A DNA stretch of 64,000 bases from Flavobacterium denitrificans DSM 15936 (GTDB taxonomy: Bacteria > Bacteroidota > Bacteroidia > Flavobacteriales > Flavobacteriaceae). The translations under genes were made by a program, and so were the position numbers. Below are positions 36,855 through 45,700 of the stretch, in pieces. Each line of letters opens with the position of its first letter. Within the stretch, counting starts at the first letter, position 1. The DNA lies in assembly GCF_000425445.1 (NCBI RefSeq), contig NZ_AUDL01000016.1:34920-98919 (forward strand), given 5' to 3'. The notes under the pieces are model-generated. The model saw nothing but the letters and a program-made list of their open reading frames with translations, was not told the origin of the DNA and did no database searches.

Positions 36855-38360
36855 CTAAATTTTAGATTTAAAGAATTTCAGAGATGTTTTTAAAAATCTT
36901 TTTAATAAAGAATCGCTGTTAGCTAATTTTTCATTTGCAATCCTCTTTTTAATTTCTTCATTATTATAATACAATTGAAACCATCCATTCATTCGAACTA
37001 GTTTTATCTCCCCAACATCTGAATTCCAATGCCTACCTATCCAAATTTCATTTTCTAATTCCGAGATATCAAAAAGTTCCATTCCATTTTTATCAGGACC
37101 TAAAGCCTCAAAAAACATTTTAATTAGTAATTCAATTTCTTGAAATGCAGTATATGTTTTACTTGTATTGGGAGGAAGTATACTTAATGTAAAATAAAAA
37201 TAACTCTCTTCCTTATTAATTGGTACCCAAATTTTATTAAAAAAGTTGAAGAAATATTCATTTGGATAAGCAACTTTTCCAAAATATTGCCCTTCATCAT
37301 TATCTGTATCATAAAAAATTGGTTTCGTGAAAATTTCGAATAGTGATTTGAAATGATCAGAGATTGAATGATGATTTAGATATTTATTATAGTATTCGAT
37401 AAATTCTGCTGGTTTTAAAACTTTTGTTTCTATAGAAAGTTTTTTATATACAGCTTTTGTTTTTTGATAATTCTTGTCATCGTTAGTTAAATAAAAACTG
37501 CAAATTGATGCAAAAGCTGTATGAGATGCATCATCTGTAGTATTCGAAAATGTATTTTTCTCTTTTTCAGATACTTTAACCTTGTCAGCTTTATATCCAT
37601 GCATATCAAGGTAAAGATATTCATTCGTAATTTCATCAAACCATTCTGGCGCGTTCTTTCCTTTTGGCAAATATTCATTAGATTTAAAGCTTTCAAACCC
37701 TTTCTTTTTATATGAATTGTCAATAAGCTCAAATGGATCTTTATTTTCGTTAAAATGCCCACTATTGATGCCTATTTTTTGAACTACTTGCCTAAGATCT
37801 TTATAACTCTCTGTCTCATTTAAATTATAGTTCATTTTACTAAAACTATTAAAAAAGCCATTCATAGTTAGATCGTCTTTTAACCCAGGAAATATATCAT
37901 TTAGGATTTTTGCTGATTCTGGATTTTCGAATGCTTCTTTAAAAGCAGAGTCTAGTTCTAAAGATTTTAGCATTGTTTTTAAAGATTCTAATAATGTATT
38001 TAGAGTAGGGTCATCTGAATCGCTTTTTAACAAATTATCTATAGATAAATCTGAGAAAATATCTGATTCTTCAATTCTACTATTAAGCAATTCTTGTGGA
38101 TCATATTGTTGTAGATTTATATTTTTACCATCATTAAAAAGGCAAAAATCATTAGTCAATTGTGTGATGAATTCTAAATCATTTTGAATTTGTAGTTTTT
38201 GTTTTTCATCATCCGAATAACTTCTAAAAATATCACTAATGTGTGATGTTGAATATAAACATAAAAATTTTTTCTTATCAGAAAGAATTGATAACAAATC
38301 TGAAAATTGATCATTTTTCATTCCTGACATTATATTCCAATCAACATATATTTTTATCAT
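36855..38360 (-). CDS. Split PIN-like domain protein, candidate nuclease
   Basis: This 501-residue protein begins MIKIYVDWNIMSG, where Asp7 fits the first PIN acidic residue, and continues with LYSTSHISDIF (Asp43). A PIN-like second half, TDDASHTAFASICSFYLTND with Asp276/277 and Asp294/295, comes only after about 170 extra residues rich in Asp, Leu and Ser. The C-terminal 180 residues are unrecognised. PIN proteins are metal-dependent ribonucleases, often toxins or defence effectors. The gene is very AT-rich, lies in an accessory insert between the MFS gene and lysA, and is not coupled to another gene. The PIN assignment is from motif reading only. Confidence 0.62.
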   Translation of the reverse strand: MIKIYVDWNIMSGMKNDQFSDLLSILSDKKKFLCLYSTSHISDIFRSYSDDEKQKLQIQNDLEFITQLTNDFCLFNDGKNINLQQYDPQELLNSRIEESDIFSDLSIDNLLKSDSDDPTLNTLLESLKTMLKSLELDSAFKEAFENPESAKILNDIFPGLKDDLTMNGFFNSFSKMNYNLNETESYKDLRQVVQKIGINSGHFNENKDPFELIDNSYKKKGFESFKSNEYLPKGKNAPEWFDEITNEYLYLDMHGYKADKVKVSEKEKNTFSNTTDDASHTAFASICSFYLTNDDKNYQKTKAVYKKLSIETKVLKPAEFIEYYNKYLNHHSISDHFKSLFEIFTKPIFYDTDNDEGQYFGKVAYPNEYFFNFFNKIWVPINKEESYFYFTLSILPPNTSKTYTAFQEIELLIKMFFEALGPDKNGMELFDISELENEIWIGRHWNSDVGEIKLVRMNGWFQLYYNNEEIKKRIANEKLANSDSLLKRFLKTSLKFFKSKI

Positions 38361-38437
38361 ATTTGAGATTTTAAGTTTTGAAATTCATTAAATATACAAA
38401 CAATTCCAATGTTATCTATTTTCAATCGTATACAATA

Positions 38438-38480
38438 AAAAAATCCCGCCTCAATTAAGAAACGGGACTTCGGTGATATT
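38438..38480 (-). repeat. 43-bp direct repeat, second copy of the lysA terminator
   Basis: These 43 bases are identical to 39183-39225. Read on the minus strand they contain GTCCCG and CGGGA arms followed by a run of seven T, so this is also a terminator for the small gene pair at 38492-39111. The copies lie 745 bp apart in direct orientation. Confidence 0.9.
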
Positions 38481-38491
38481 TTAATTTAAGA

Positions 38492-38647
38492 TTAAAAACT
38501 AAGTTTAAACTCAATTTTATTTATTTCATCTTGTTTTCCAGACTTAAATTCGATATTTTTAAGATTATCGAGAGATGAATCAACAATAATTTTTGAGTCC
38601 TTAGTTGTTGATCTTTTTGTCTTGATTATTTTTTTTATATTTTTCAT
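38492..38647 (-). CDS. 51-residue Lys-rich protein coupled to DUF6934-like gene
   Basis: This small reading frame encodes 51 residues starting MKNIKKIIKTKRSTTKDSK and ending EINKIEFKLSF. It starts within the stop of the upstream gene (ATGA overlap, 38644-38647) and ends just before the direct repeat and terminator, so it has all the marks of a translated second gene. The N-terminus is strongly basic and the rest is charged. I know no family. Position suggests an antitoxin-like or accessory partner of the larger protein. Confidence 0.6.
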   Translation of the reverse strand: MKNIKKIIKTKRSTTKDSKIIVDSSLDNLKNIEFKSGKQDEINKIEFKLSF

Positions 38648-39111
38648 TTTCTTTTAATTAAAAAACCATCATAGTCTTTCTTATAATCAAATGGCTCATC
38701 TATGATTTTATTATTATCAATCATTCTTGCACCAAATATATCAAAAGTTTCTGATAATTCCTCTTGATTTAACATTATAGCTCTTTTGTAAGTATTTGTT
38801 CTTCTAATATCACTCCCTCTGAAAAAGATGGTTACATGGGGATTAATACTTGTAAATTCATAGGCAGTTTTTACTACAGTTGCTAAAATCATTCTTATAT
38901 CTCCATTATCATTTATGATTTGATCGTCTATAATGTATTTCTTTTTTAAAGAATCATATTTTAAATCTCCAAAACCAAGATTATAGACATTTGGATTTGT
39001 AGTAGGAGAGTAAACAACTACTTTTCTGAAATTTCCTTTATGACCAATACTTATAAAATGAAATACTGTAGATAATTCATTTTTGATAAGAGCATATTTT
39101 CTGTAATTCAT
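38644..39111 (-). CDS. DUF6934-like protein, first gene of a two-gene unit
   Basis: This 155-residue protein fits a Bacteroidota-specific family I know as DUF6934 (from memory): the N-terminus MNYRKYALIKNELSTVFHF, VVYSPTTNPNVYNLGFGD, NGDIRMILATVVKTAYEFT, VTIFFRGSDIRRTNTYKR and the closing DYDGFLIKRK follow the family pattern. No function is established for it. A TAATTTTG box at 39130-39137 lies upstream. It is coupled to a 51-residue gene, and the pair is enclosed by 43-bp direct repeats, an arrangement compatible with a toxin-antitoxin-like cargo. Confidence 0.68.
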   Translation of the reverse strand: MNYRKYALIKNELSTVFHFISIGHKGNFRKVVVYSPTTNPNVYNLGFGDLKYDSLKKKYIIDDQIINDNGDIRMILATVVKTAYEFTSINPHVTIFFRGSDIRRTNTYKRAIMLNQEELSETFDIFGARMIDNNKIIDEPFDYKKDYDGFLIKRK

Positions 39112-39182
39112 TAACGCATAAATTTCTTACAAAATTAAAGCTTTTATAATCTGATCTAATATTTTTTGAGAAAAAAATGGAT

Positions 39183-39225
39183 AAAAAATCCCGCCTCAAT
39201 TAAGAAACGGGACTTCGGTGATATT
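39183..39225 (-). terminator. lysA terminator and outer 43-bp direct repeat
   Basis: On the minus strand the stem arms GTCCCG / CGGGA precede a T run, about 15 nt after the lysA stop. The whole 43-bp stretch is repeated exactly at 38438-38480. Confidence 0.85.
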
Positions 39226-39240
39226 CTCTTTTTTTTATTT

Positions 39241-40464
39241 TTAAACTGTTGCAGCAATTTCTTGTGGCAACGGAATTTGATTTTTAAGTAAATCTTCAAA
39301 TGTTTCAGCTTGGCGAATCAAGATTCCTTGACCGTTCATCCATAAAACTTCGGCTGGTTTGTATCTTGAATTGTAGTTCGAAGACATTGAGAAACAGTAT
39401 GCGCCAGCGTTTCTGAAAGATAAAATGTCACCTTCGGTAATTTCTTGAATTCTACGGTTGTTTGCAAAAGTATCAGTCTCGCAAATGTATCCCACAACAG
39501 AGTAAAAACGCTCTTTTCCTTTTGGGTTTGAGATGTTTTCAATATGGTGTGAAGATCCGTATAACATTGGACGAATTAAGTGGTTGAAACCACTGTCAAC
39601 TCCAGCGAAAACTGTTGAGGTTGTTTGTTTTACTACGTTTACTTTTACTAAGAAATGACCTGCTTCGCTCACCAAGAATTTTCCTGGTTCGAAAATAAGA
39701 GTCAAATCTCTGCCATATTCAGCACAGAAAGCGTTGAATCTTTTAGATAATTTTTTACCTAATTCTTCGATGTCTGTTTCGATATCGTCTTTTTTGTAAG
39801 GCACTTTGAAGCCACTTCCGAAATCTAAGAATTGTAAATCTTTGAAATGTTTAGCTGTGTCAAATAAGATTTCAGCAGCATACAAGAATACTTCGATATC
39901 TAAAATATCAGATCCTGTGTGCATGTGAATACCTACAATACTCATTTTTGTATTTTCGACAATTCGCAAGATATGCGGAATTTGGTGAACAGAGATTCCG
40001 AATTTACTATCGATATGTCCAACAGAAATATTAGCATTTCCACCCGCCATTACGTGTGGATTGATACGAATACATACCGGAATATGAGGATGTTTTGTTC
40101 CGAATTGCTCTAAAATAGATAAATTGTCGATATTGATTTGTACACCCATTGCGGCAACTTCTTCTATTTCTTCTAGAGAAACGCCGTTTGGTGTAAAGAA
40201 AATTTTCTCAGGATCATAGCCAGCATGAAGCCCTAACTGAACTTCCTGAATTGATACAGTGTCTAAGCCAGACCCCATGTTCTTTAATAACTGTAGAATC
40301 GCAATGTTAGACAATGCCTTCATGGCATAATTAACTCTTAAGTTCTCAACCTTAGAGAAAGCTTTAGTTAATCTGTTGTACTGTGATTGGATTTTTTCAG
40401 CATCGTAAACATACAATGGACTTCCAAATTGGTCTGCTAACTGCAGTAAATCTTTTGCTTGCAT
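39241..40464 (-). CDS. lysA: Diaminopimelate decarboxylase
   Basis: This 407-residue PLP enzyme makes L-lysine from meso-diaminopimelate. The fold-type III motifs are present: the Schiff-base lysine in NYAMKALSNIAIL, the glycine-rich GIHMHTGSDI, FEPGKFLVSEAG, and the active-site cysteine region GYICETDTFANN. The length is normal. It has an exact Bacteroidota promoter 18-48 nt upstream and its own terminator. The accessory DUF6934-like module lies directly downstream. Confidence 0.94.
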   Translation of the reverse strand: MQAKDLLQLADQFGSPLYVYDAEKIQSQYNRLTKAFSKVENLRVNYAMKALSNIAILQLLKNMGSGLDTVSIQEVQLGLHAGYDPEKIFFTPNGVSLEEIEEVAAMGVQINIDNLSILEQFGTKHPHIPVCIRINPHVMAGGNANISVGHIDSKFGISVHQIPHILRIVENTKMSIVGIHMHTGSDILDIEVFLYAAEILFDTAKHFKDLQFLDFGSGFKVPYKKDDIETDIEELGKKLSKRFNAFCAEYGRDLTLIFEPGKFLVSEAGHFLVKVNVVKQTTSTVFAGVDSGFNHLIRPMLYGSSHHIENISNPKGKERFYSVVGYICETDTFANNRRIQEITEGDILSFRNAGAYCFSMSSNYNSRYKPAEVLWMNGQGILIRQAETFEDLLKNQIPLPQEIAATV

Positions 40465-40481
40465 TTTTAAATTATTTTGGG

Positions 40482-40512
40482 CAAAGTTATTACACTTTTG
40501 AGTAACTGCAAA
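40482..40512 (-). promoter_or_regulatory. Bacteroidota promoter of lysA
   Basis: On the minus strand TTTG (40509-40512), exactly 19 nt, then TAACTTTG (40482-40489) match the consensus TTTG-N19-TAnnTTTG. The -7 box lies 17 nt upstream of the lysA ATG, leaving a leader of about 10-13 nt. Confidence 0.8.
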
Positions 40513-40687
40513 TTAATTGCAGAAAAATAACAAATTGTAACAAATTGTTTGTTTTTAAACAAAAAGTTGCTTGTTTTGGATTTTTATAACCTTTTTTGAG
40601 ATGCTAAGATACTAAGTTTTTTTGCCACAGATTGTACAGATTTAAAGGATTTTATCAATTTTTAAAAGGAAGCCTAATGTTTGGATT

Positions 40688-40797
40688 TAGCCCCGATTAC
40701 TTCACTATAATATATTTTAATTGGTGTTCAATGAACTTCGTTTGAGGCGATATCCTCGTAACGGAGTGGAGAGATATAGCCGAAAGCGGGAATGATG
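40688..40797 (+). repeat. Dispersed intergenic repeat, family X-related copy 4, with internal insertion
   Basis: TAGCCCCGAT at 40688 and GCGATATCCTCGTAACGGAG through AGCGGGAATGATG at 40797 match the copy at 30105-30168, but about 50 extra AT-rich bases separate the two blocks. It lies in the 697-bp gene-free stretch between lysA and gltD, which also holds the REP pair at 40898 and the gltD terminator. Confidence 0.72.
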
Positions 40798-40897
40798 TTT
40801 ATTAAAATGCCTTTTGTGATGCTTTAAAATCAAAAAAAATTAACCACAAATTGCACAAATTTTCACAAATTAAAATTTTTCGCAAAATGCTCAAAAC

Positions 40898-40973
40898 ATA
40901 GCCCGTGGTTTCAACCACGGGAAACGTTACGGATTGAACGTAATGCGTTCCCGTGGTTGAAACCACGGGCTAT
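40898..40973. repeat. REP-like palindrome pair, CCCGTGGTTTCAACCACGGG type, copy 1
   Basis: ATAGCCCGTGGTTTCAACCA with its own CCCGTGG/CCACGGG hairpin is followed by the inverted copy ending CCACGGGCTAT. The pair is itself enclosed by imperfect arms of another repeat (ACCACAAATTGCACAAATT before, AATTTGTGTAATTCGTGG after). A second copy lies at 49002-49089. Confidence 0.88.
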
Positions 40974-41042
40974 ATTTGAAATAGAAATCGATCAAAGAAT
41001 AAAAATTTGCGGAAATTTGTGTAATTCGTGGCTAAAAAAAAC

Positions 41043-41072
41043 AAAACCCCTGAATATAAATTCAAGGGTTTG
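41043..41072 (-). terminator. Terminator of gltD
   Basis: AAACCC(C)TGAAT and ATTCAAGGGTTT form a stem of about 12 bp with one wobble or mismatch; on the minus strand it ends in T residues, about 90 nt beyond the gltD stop. Confidence 0.75.
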
Positions 41073-41161
41073 TTAGTAGTTATGTTGTATAGAAATTAAG
41101 GTTTAGGGCTGAGAAAAAAACTCAGCATCTTAGAACCTTAGCGACTTAGAGTCTTAAAAAA

Positions 41162-42616
41162 TTATAAGCTCGGTAAATCTCCTTTTCCTTTAGTAGGCAA
41201 GTTTGTAGATCCCATAAGGAACAAATCTACTTCTCTTGCTGCTTCACGACCTTCTGAAATAGCCCACACGATTAATGATTGTCCTCTTCTCATATCACCA
41301 GCAGTGAAAATGTGAGGTACGTTTGTCTGATAGTTATGCGCTTTGTAGTTGCTTCTAAAATCAGTTTCGATTCCTAATTGCTCGCTTAACGTTTTCTCCG
41401 GACCTGTAAATCCAAGAGCCAATAAAGCTAAATCGCAAGGCCAGATTTTCTCAGAACCTTCTTTTTCGATTAATTCAGGACGCTGACCTGGAGTCATTTT
41501 CCATTGAACTTCCACCGTTTTTAATCCAGTTAATTCGCCTTTATCGTTAGAAATGAATTCTTTTGTGTTGATTAGCCAGTTTCTGTCGCAACCTTCTTCG
41601 TGAGAAGACGATGTTTTCAACTGCAACGGCCAGAAAGGCCAAGGAGTTGACTCGCTTCTTCCAACTGGAGGTTTTGGTAAAATCTCAAAGTTTGTTACTG
41701 ATTTTGCTCCGTGTCTGTTTGAAGTTCCGATACAGTCAGAACCAGTATCTCCACCACCAATAACGATTACATCTTTACCAGTTGCTTTAACCTGATCTGG
41801 AATTGATTCCCCGTATAAAACTTTAGTTTGTTGTGTTAAGAAATCCATTGCCTGAACAACGCCTTTGCTTTCGATTCCTTTAGTTGGCAAGCTTCTTCTT
41901 TCAGTTGCTCCTCCGCATAAAACGATAGAATCGAATGCGTTTAATTCTTCAACGCTGAAGTTTACACCAACATTTACATTCGTTTTGAAAGTGATTCCTT
42001 CTGCTTCTAGAACCACTACACGACGGTCAATAATTCCTTTTTCTAATTTGAAATTTGGAATTCCGTAACGTAATAAACCTCCAATTGCGTTGTCTCTTTC
42101 AAAAACAGTTACAGTATGACCAGCTCTGTTTAATTGTTGAGCCGCCGCAAGACCTGCAGGTCCTGAACCAATAACAGCAACTGTTTTACCAGTTCTAGTT
42201 TTTGGCGCTTGTGGTTTGATCCATCCTTCAGCAAAACCTCTTTCGACAATGCTTTTCTCGATGTTTTCAATAGAAACTGGATCTTTGATGATTCCTAATA
42301 CACATGATTTCTCACATGGAGCAGGGCATAGACGTCCTGTAAATTCTGGGAAGTTATTAGTAGATTGTAAAATCTCTAACGCGCTTTGCCATTCTTCCTG
42401 ATGCACCATGTCGTTGAAGTCAGGAATTAAATTCCCTAACGGACAACCACTGTGGCAAAAAGGAATTCCACAGTCCATACATCTTGATCCTTGTTCTTTT
42501 AATTTATCTTTTGGTACCGGAATAGTAAATTCGTTGTAGTTCGAAACACGTTCTGCTACTGCTAAATTACTTTCATCGGCTCTGTTATATTCTTTAAATC
42601 CGCCTATTTTACCCAT
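41162..42616 (-). CDS. gltD: Glutamate synthase small (beta) subunit
   Basis: This 484-residue subunit oxidises NAD(P)H through FAD and passes electrons by Fe-S clusters to GltB. The N-terminal cysteine motif CMDCGIPFCHSGCPLGN and the second cluster CPAPCEKSCVLGI are present, then two dinucleotide-binding motifs, VIGSGPAGLAAAQQL and VIGGGDTGSDCIG, and the C-terminal TAGDMRRGQSLIVWAI. It lies 93 nt after gltB on the same strand and forms the gltBD operon with it. Confidence 0.95.
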   Translation of the reverse strand: MGKIGGFKEYNRADESNLAVAERVSNYNEFTIPVPKDKLKEQGSRCMDCGIPFCHSGCPLGNLIPDFNDMVHQEEWQSALEILQSTNNFPEFTGRLCPAPCEKSCVLGIIKDPVSIENIEKSIVERGFAEGWIKPQAPKTRTGKTVAVIGSGPAGLAAAQQLNRAGHTVTVFERDNAIGGLLRYGIPNFKLEKGIIDRRVVVLEAEGITFKTNVNVGVNFSVEELNAFDSIVLCGGATERRSLPTKGIESKGVVQAMDFLTQQTKVLYGESIPDQVKATGKDVIVIGGGDTGSDCIGTSNRHGAKSVTNFEILPKPPVGRSESTPWPFWPLQLKTSSSHEEGCDRNWLINTKEFISNDKGELTGLKTVEVQWKMTPGQRPELIEKEGSEKIWPCDLALLALGFTGPEKTLSEQLGIETDFRSNYKAHNYQTNVPHIFTAGDMRRGQSLIVWAISEGREAAREVDLFLMGSTNLPTKGKGDLPSL

Positions 42617-42709
42617 GACATTTAAATAAATTTAGTTGTGAGTTGTAAAATGCGAGAGGTGAGTTAAAAACTTAGCACCTCTGCACTTTTGTATCTCAAA
42701 ACCTTTTAA

Positions 42710-45700
42710 TTAAGCTATTAATTCTTCTATTTGTTTTTCTTCTGCAATTCGTTTCAATGCTTTTTTGTAATCAGTTGGCATTACTTTTACGAAGTGCTGT
42801 TGTTGGTTTTCCCAGTCTGCTAAAATTCTTTTTGCTAATGGACTGCTGGTGTACAACGAGTGATTTTTGATCAGTTTTCTTAGTTTCGTAAGATCTTCTT
42901 CTTCCATAGGATCGAATGCAACCATTTCCATGTTGCAAACTGTAGAATCGAATTTCTTGTTTGGATCGTAAACATAAGCAACACCACCGCTCATACCAGC
43001 TGCGAAGTTTCTTCCTGTTTTTCCTAAAACTACTACTGTACCACCAGTCATGTACTCGCATCCGTGATCTCCAATTCCTTCAACAACTGCTGTTGCTCCG
43101 GAGTTTCTCACACAGAAACGCTCTCCTGCGATACCATTAATATAAGCCTCTCCGGTAATAGCTCCGTAAAGGGCAACGTTTCCGATAATGATGTTGTCTT
43201 CAGGTTTGAAAGTCGCAGTAGGAGGTACTTTTACAATTAGTTTTCCTCCAGAAAGACCTTTTCCTAAGTAATCATTACAGTTTCCGTGAATTTTAAATGA
43301 CAATCCGTTTGTGGCAAAAGCACCAAAACTTTGTCCGGCAGAACCTTCAAAATCAACTAAAATAGTGTCAGCTGGTAATCCTTGTGCGCCATAAATTTTT
43401 GAGATTTCGTTACTCAAAATCGCACCTACAGAACGGTCTGTATTTTTGATTTTGAAAGTAACTCTCGTTTTCTCTTTTCTATAAATAGATGGAATAGCTT
43501 CTTTGATGATGTCGAAATCCAATACATTTTCAAGAGCGTGATCTTGAGTTGTTGTGTTGTGATTTGGAACTGTTTTCGCTTTTTCCGGTTTGTATAAAAT
43601 AGTCGATAAATCTAAACCATTAGCTTTATAATGCTTGATCGCTTTGTCCACGTTTAATTTTTGAGACTGACCTACCATTTCTTTTAAAGTTCTGAAACCT
43701 AACTGTGCCATGATCTCTCTTAACTCTTCAGCAATGAAATACATGAAGTTGATTACGTGCTCTGGAGTTCCTTTGAAATTTTTTCTCAATTCTGGATCCT
43801 GAGTGGCAATACCAACCGGGCAAGTATTTAAGTGACAAGCTCTCATCATGATACATCCAGAAGCTACAAGCGGAGCCGTTGCGAAACCGAATTCTTCAGC
43901 GCCTAATAAAGCGGCGATAGCAACGTCACGACCTGTTTTTAACTGCCCGTCACATTCTAAAACTACACGGCTTCTTAAGTCGTTTAGAATCAAAGTTTGT
44001 TGTGCTTCAGCTAAACCAAGTTCCCATGGAATACCTGTGTGCTGTAAAGATGTTAATGGAGCTGCTCCAGTTCCTCCGTCATAACCAGAAATTAAGATAA
44101 CGTCAGCTTTTGCTTTGGCAACACCGGCTGCGATGGTTCCAACTCCAACTTCAGAAACTAATTTTACGTTGATTCGAGCTTCACGGTTTGCGTTTTTCAA
44201 ATCGTAAATCAACTGAGATAAATCCTCAATTGAGTAAATATCGTGGTGAGGAGGAGGCGAAATCAAACCTACATAAGGTGTAGAGTTTCTAGTTTCAGCA
44301 ATCCAAGGCACAACTTTTTCTCCAGGCAACTGTCCACCTTCACCAGGTTTTGCTCCCTGAGCCATTTTGATTTGGATTTCTCTGGCGTTTGTCAAATAGT
44401 TGATCGAAACTCCAAAACGTCCAGAAGCAACTTGTTTGATTGCGGAGTTTCTAGAATCTCCGTTAATTTCTTTCTGGAAACGTTTTGGATCTTCTCCACC
44501 TTCTCCAGAGTTACTTTTTCCTCCAATTCTGTTCATTGCAATCGCTAAGTTCTCATGCGCTTCCTGGCTGATAGAACCATAAGACATCGCTCCGGTTTTG
44601 AATTTCTTCACAATTTCTGTCCAAGGTTCTACTTCGTCAATAGAAATTGGATCTAAATTGTTGAATTCAAATAAACCTCTAATCGTCATTAAGTTTGAGC
44701 TTTGCTCGTTTACAGCATTTGCGTATTCTTTATAGCTTTCTGGGCTGTTTAAACGAACTGCTTGTTGTAATTTAGAAATAGTGGTTGGGTTAAACATGTG
44801 TTTTTCTCCACCACGTCTCCATCTGTAAATACCTCCAATTTCAAGAGAAAGCAAGTTTGCGATTTTTGAATTTGGGAAAGCTTTTTGGAAACGTTTCTTA
44901 ACCTCTTTTTCTACTTCCATTAAACCAATTCCTTCAATTCTTGACGGAGTGTAAGGGAAGTATTTAGATGTAAATGTTTTGTTTAAACCTAAAATCTCGA
45001 AAATTTGAGCAGCTCTATAAGAATGTAAAGTAGAGATACCAATTTTGTTCATGATTTTCACGATTCCTTTTGCAATCGCTTTGTTGTAGTTTACAACAGC
45101 ATAATCAGCTTTTACTTTTGTAATGAAACCTTTTTCAACTTGATCGTGAATGATTTCGTTTACCATGTAAGGATTGATTGCACTTGCACCATATCCGAAC
45201 AATAAAGCAAAATGATGAGGTTCTCTCGGTTCAGCAGATTCGATGATGATTCCGAATTTAGAACGAACCTGTAGAATGTTCAAAGAGTGGTGAATGTAAG
45301 AACAAGCCAATAACATTGGAATTGGAGCTAATTCTTCGCTTACACCTCTATCAGATAAGATAATGATGTTGCATCCTTCTTCAACCGCTTTAAAAGTGGC
45401 CTGAACACATTTTTCAAGCGCACGCTCTAAACCGTTAACTCCTTTTTCTATTTTGTATAAAGTAGAAATAGTAGCCGATTTGAAATCTGCGTGATCGATA
45501 TTTCTGATTTTATCCAAATCCTCGTTAGAAATAACAGGATTTTGGATTTTTAATTTTTTACATTGTTTAGATTCGATTTCGAAAATATTGAAATCTCCAC
45601 CAATCGCTAAACTGATATCAGTAATAATTTCTTCACGAATACCATCCAACGGCGGGTTTGTAACCTGAGCAAATAATTGTTTGAAGTAATTGTACAACAA

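Noticed and set aside
38438..39225. 43-bp repeats considered as phage-type attL/attR
   Set aside because: No integrase lies between or beside them and the interval is only two small genes; terminator duplication is the more cautious reading.
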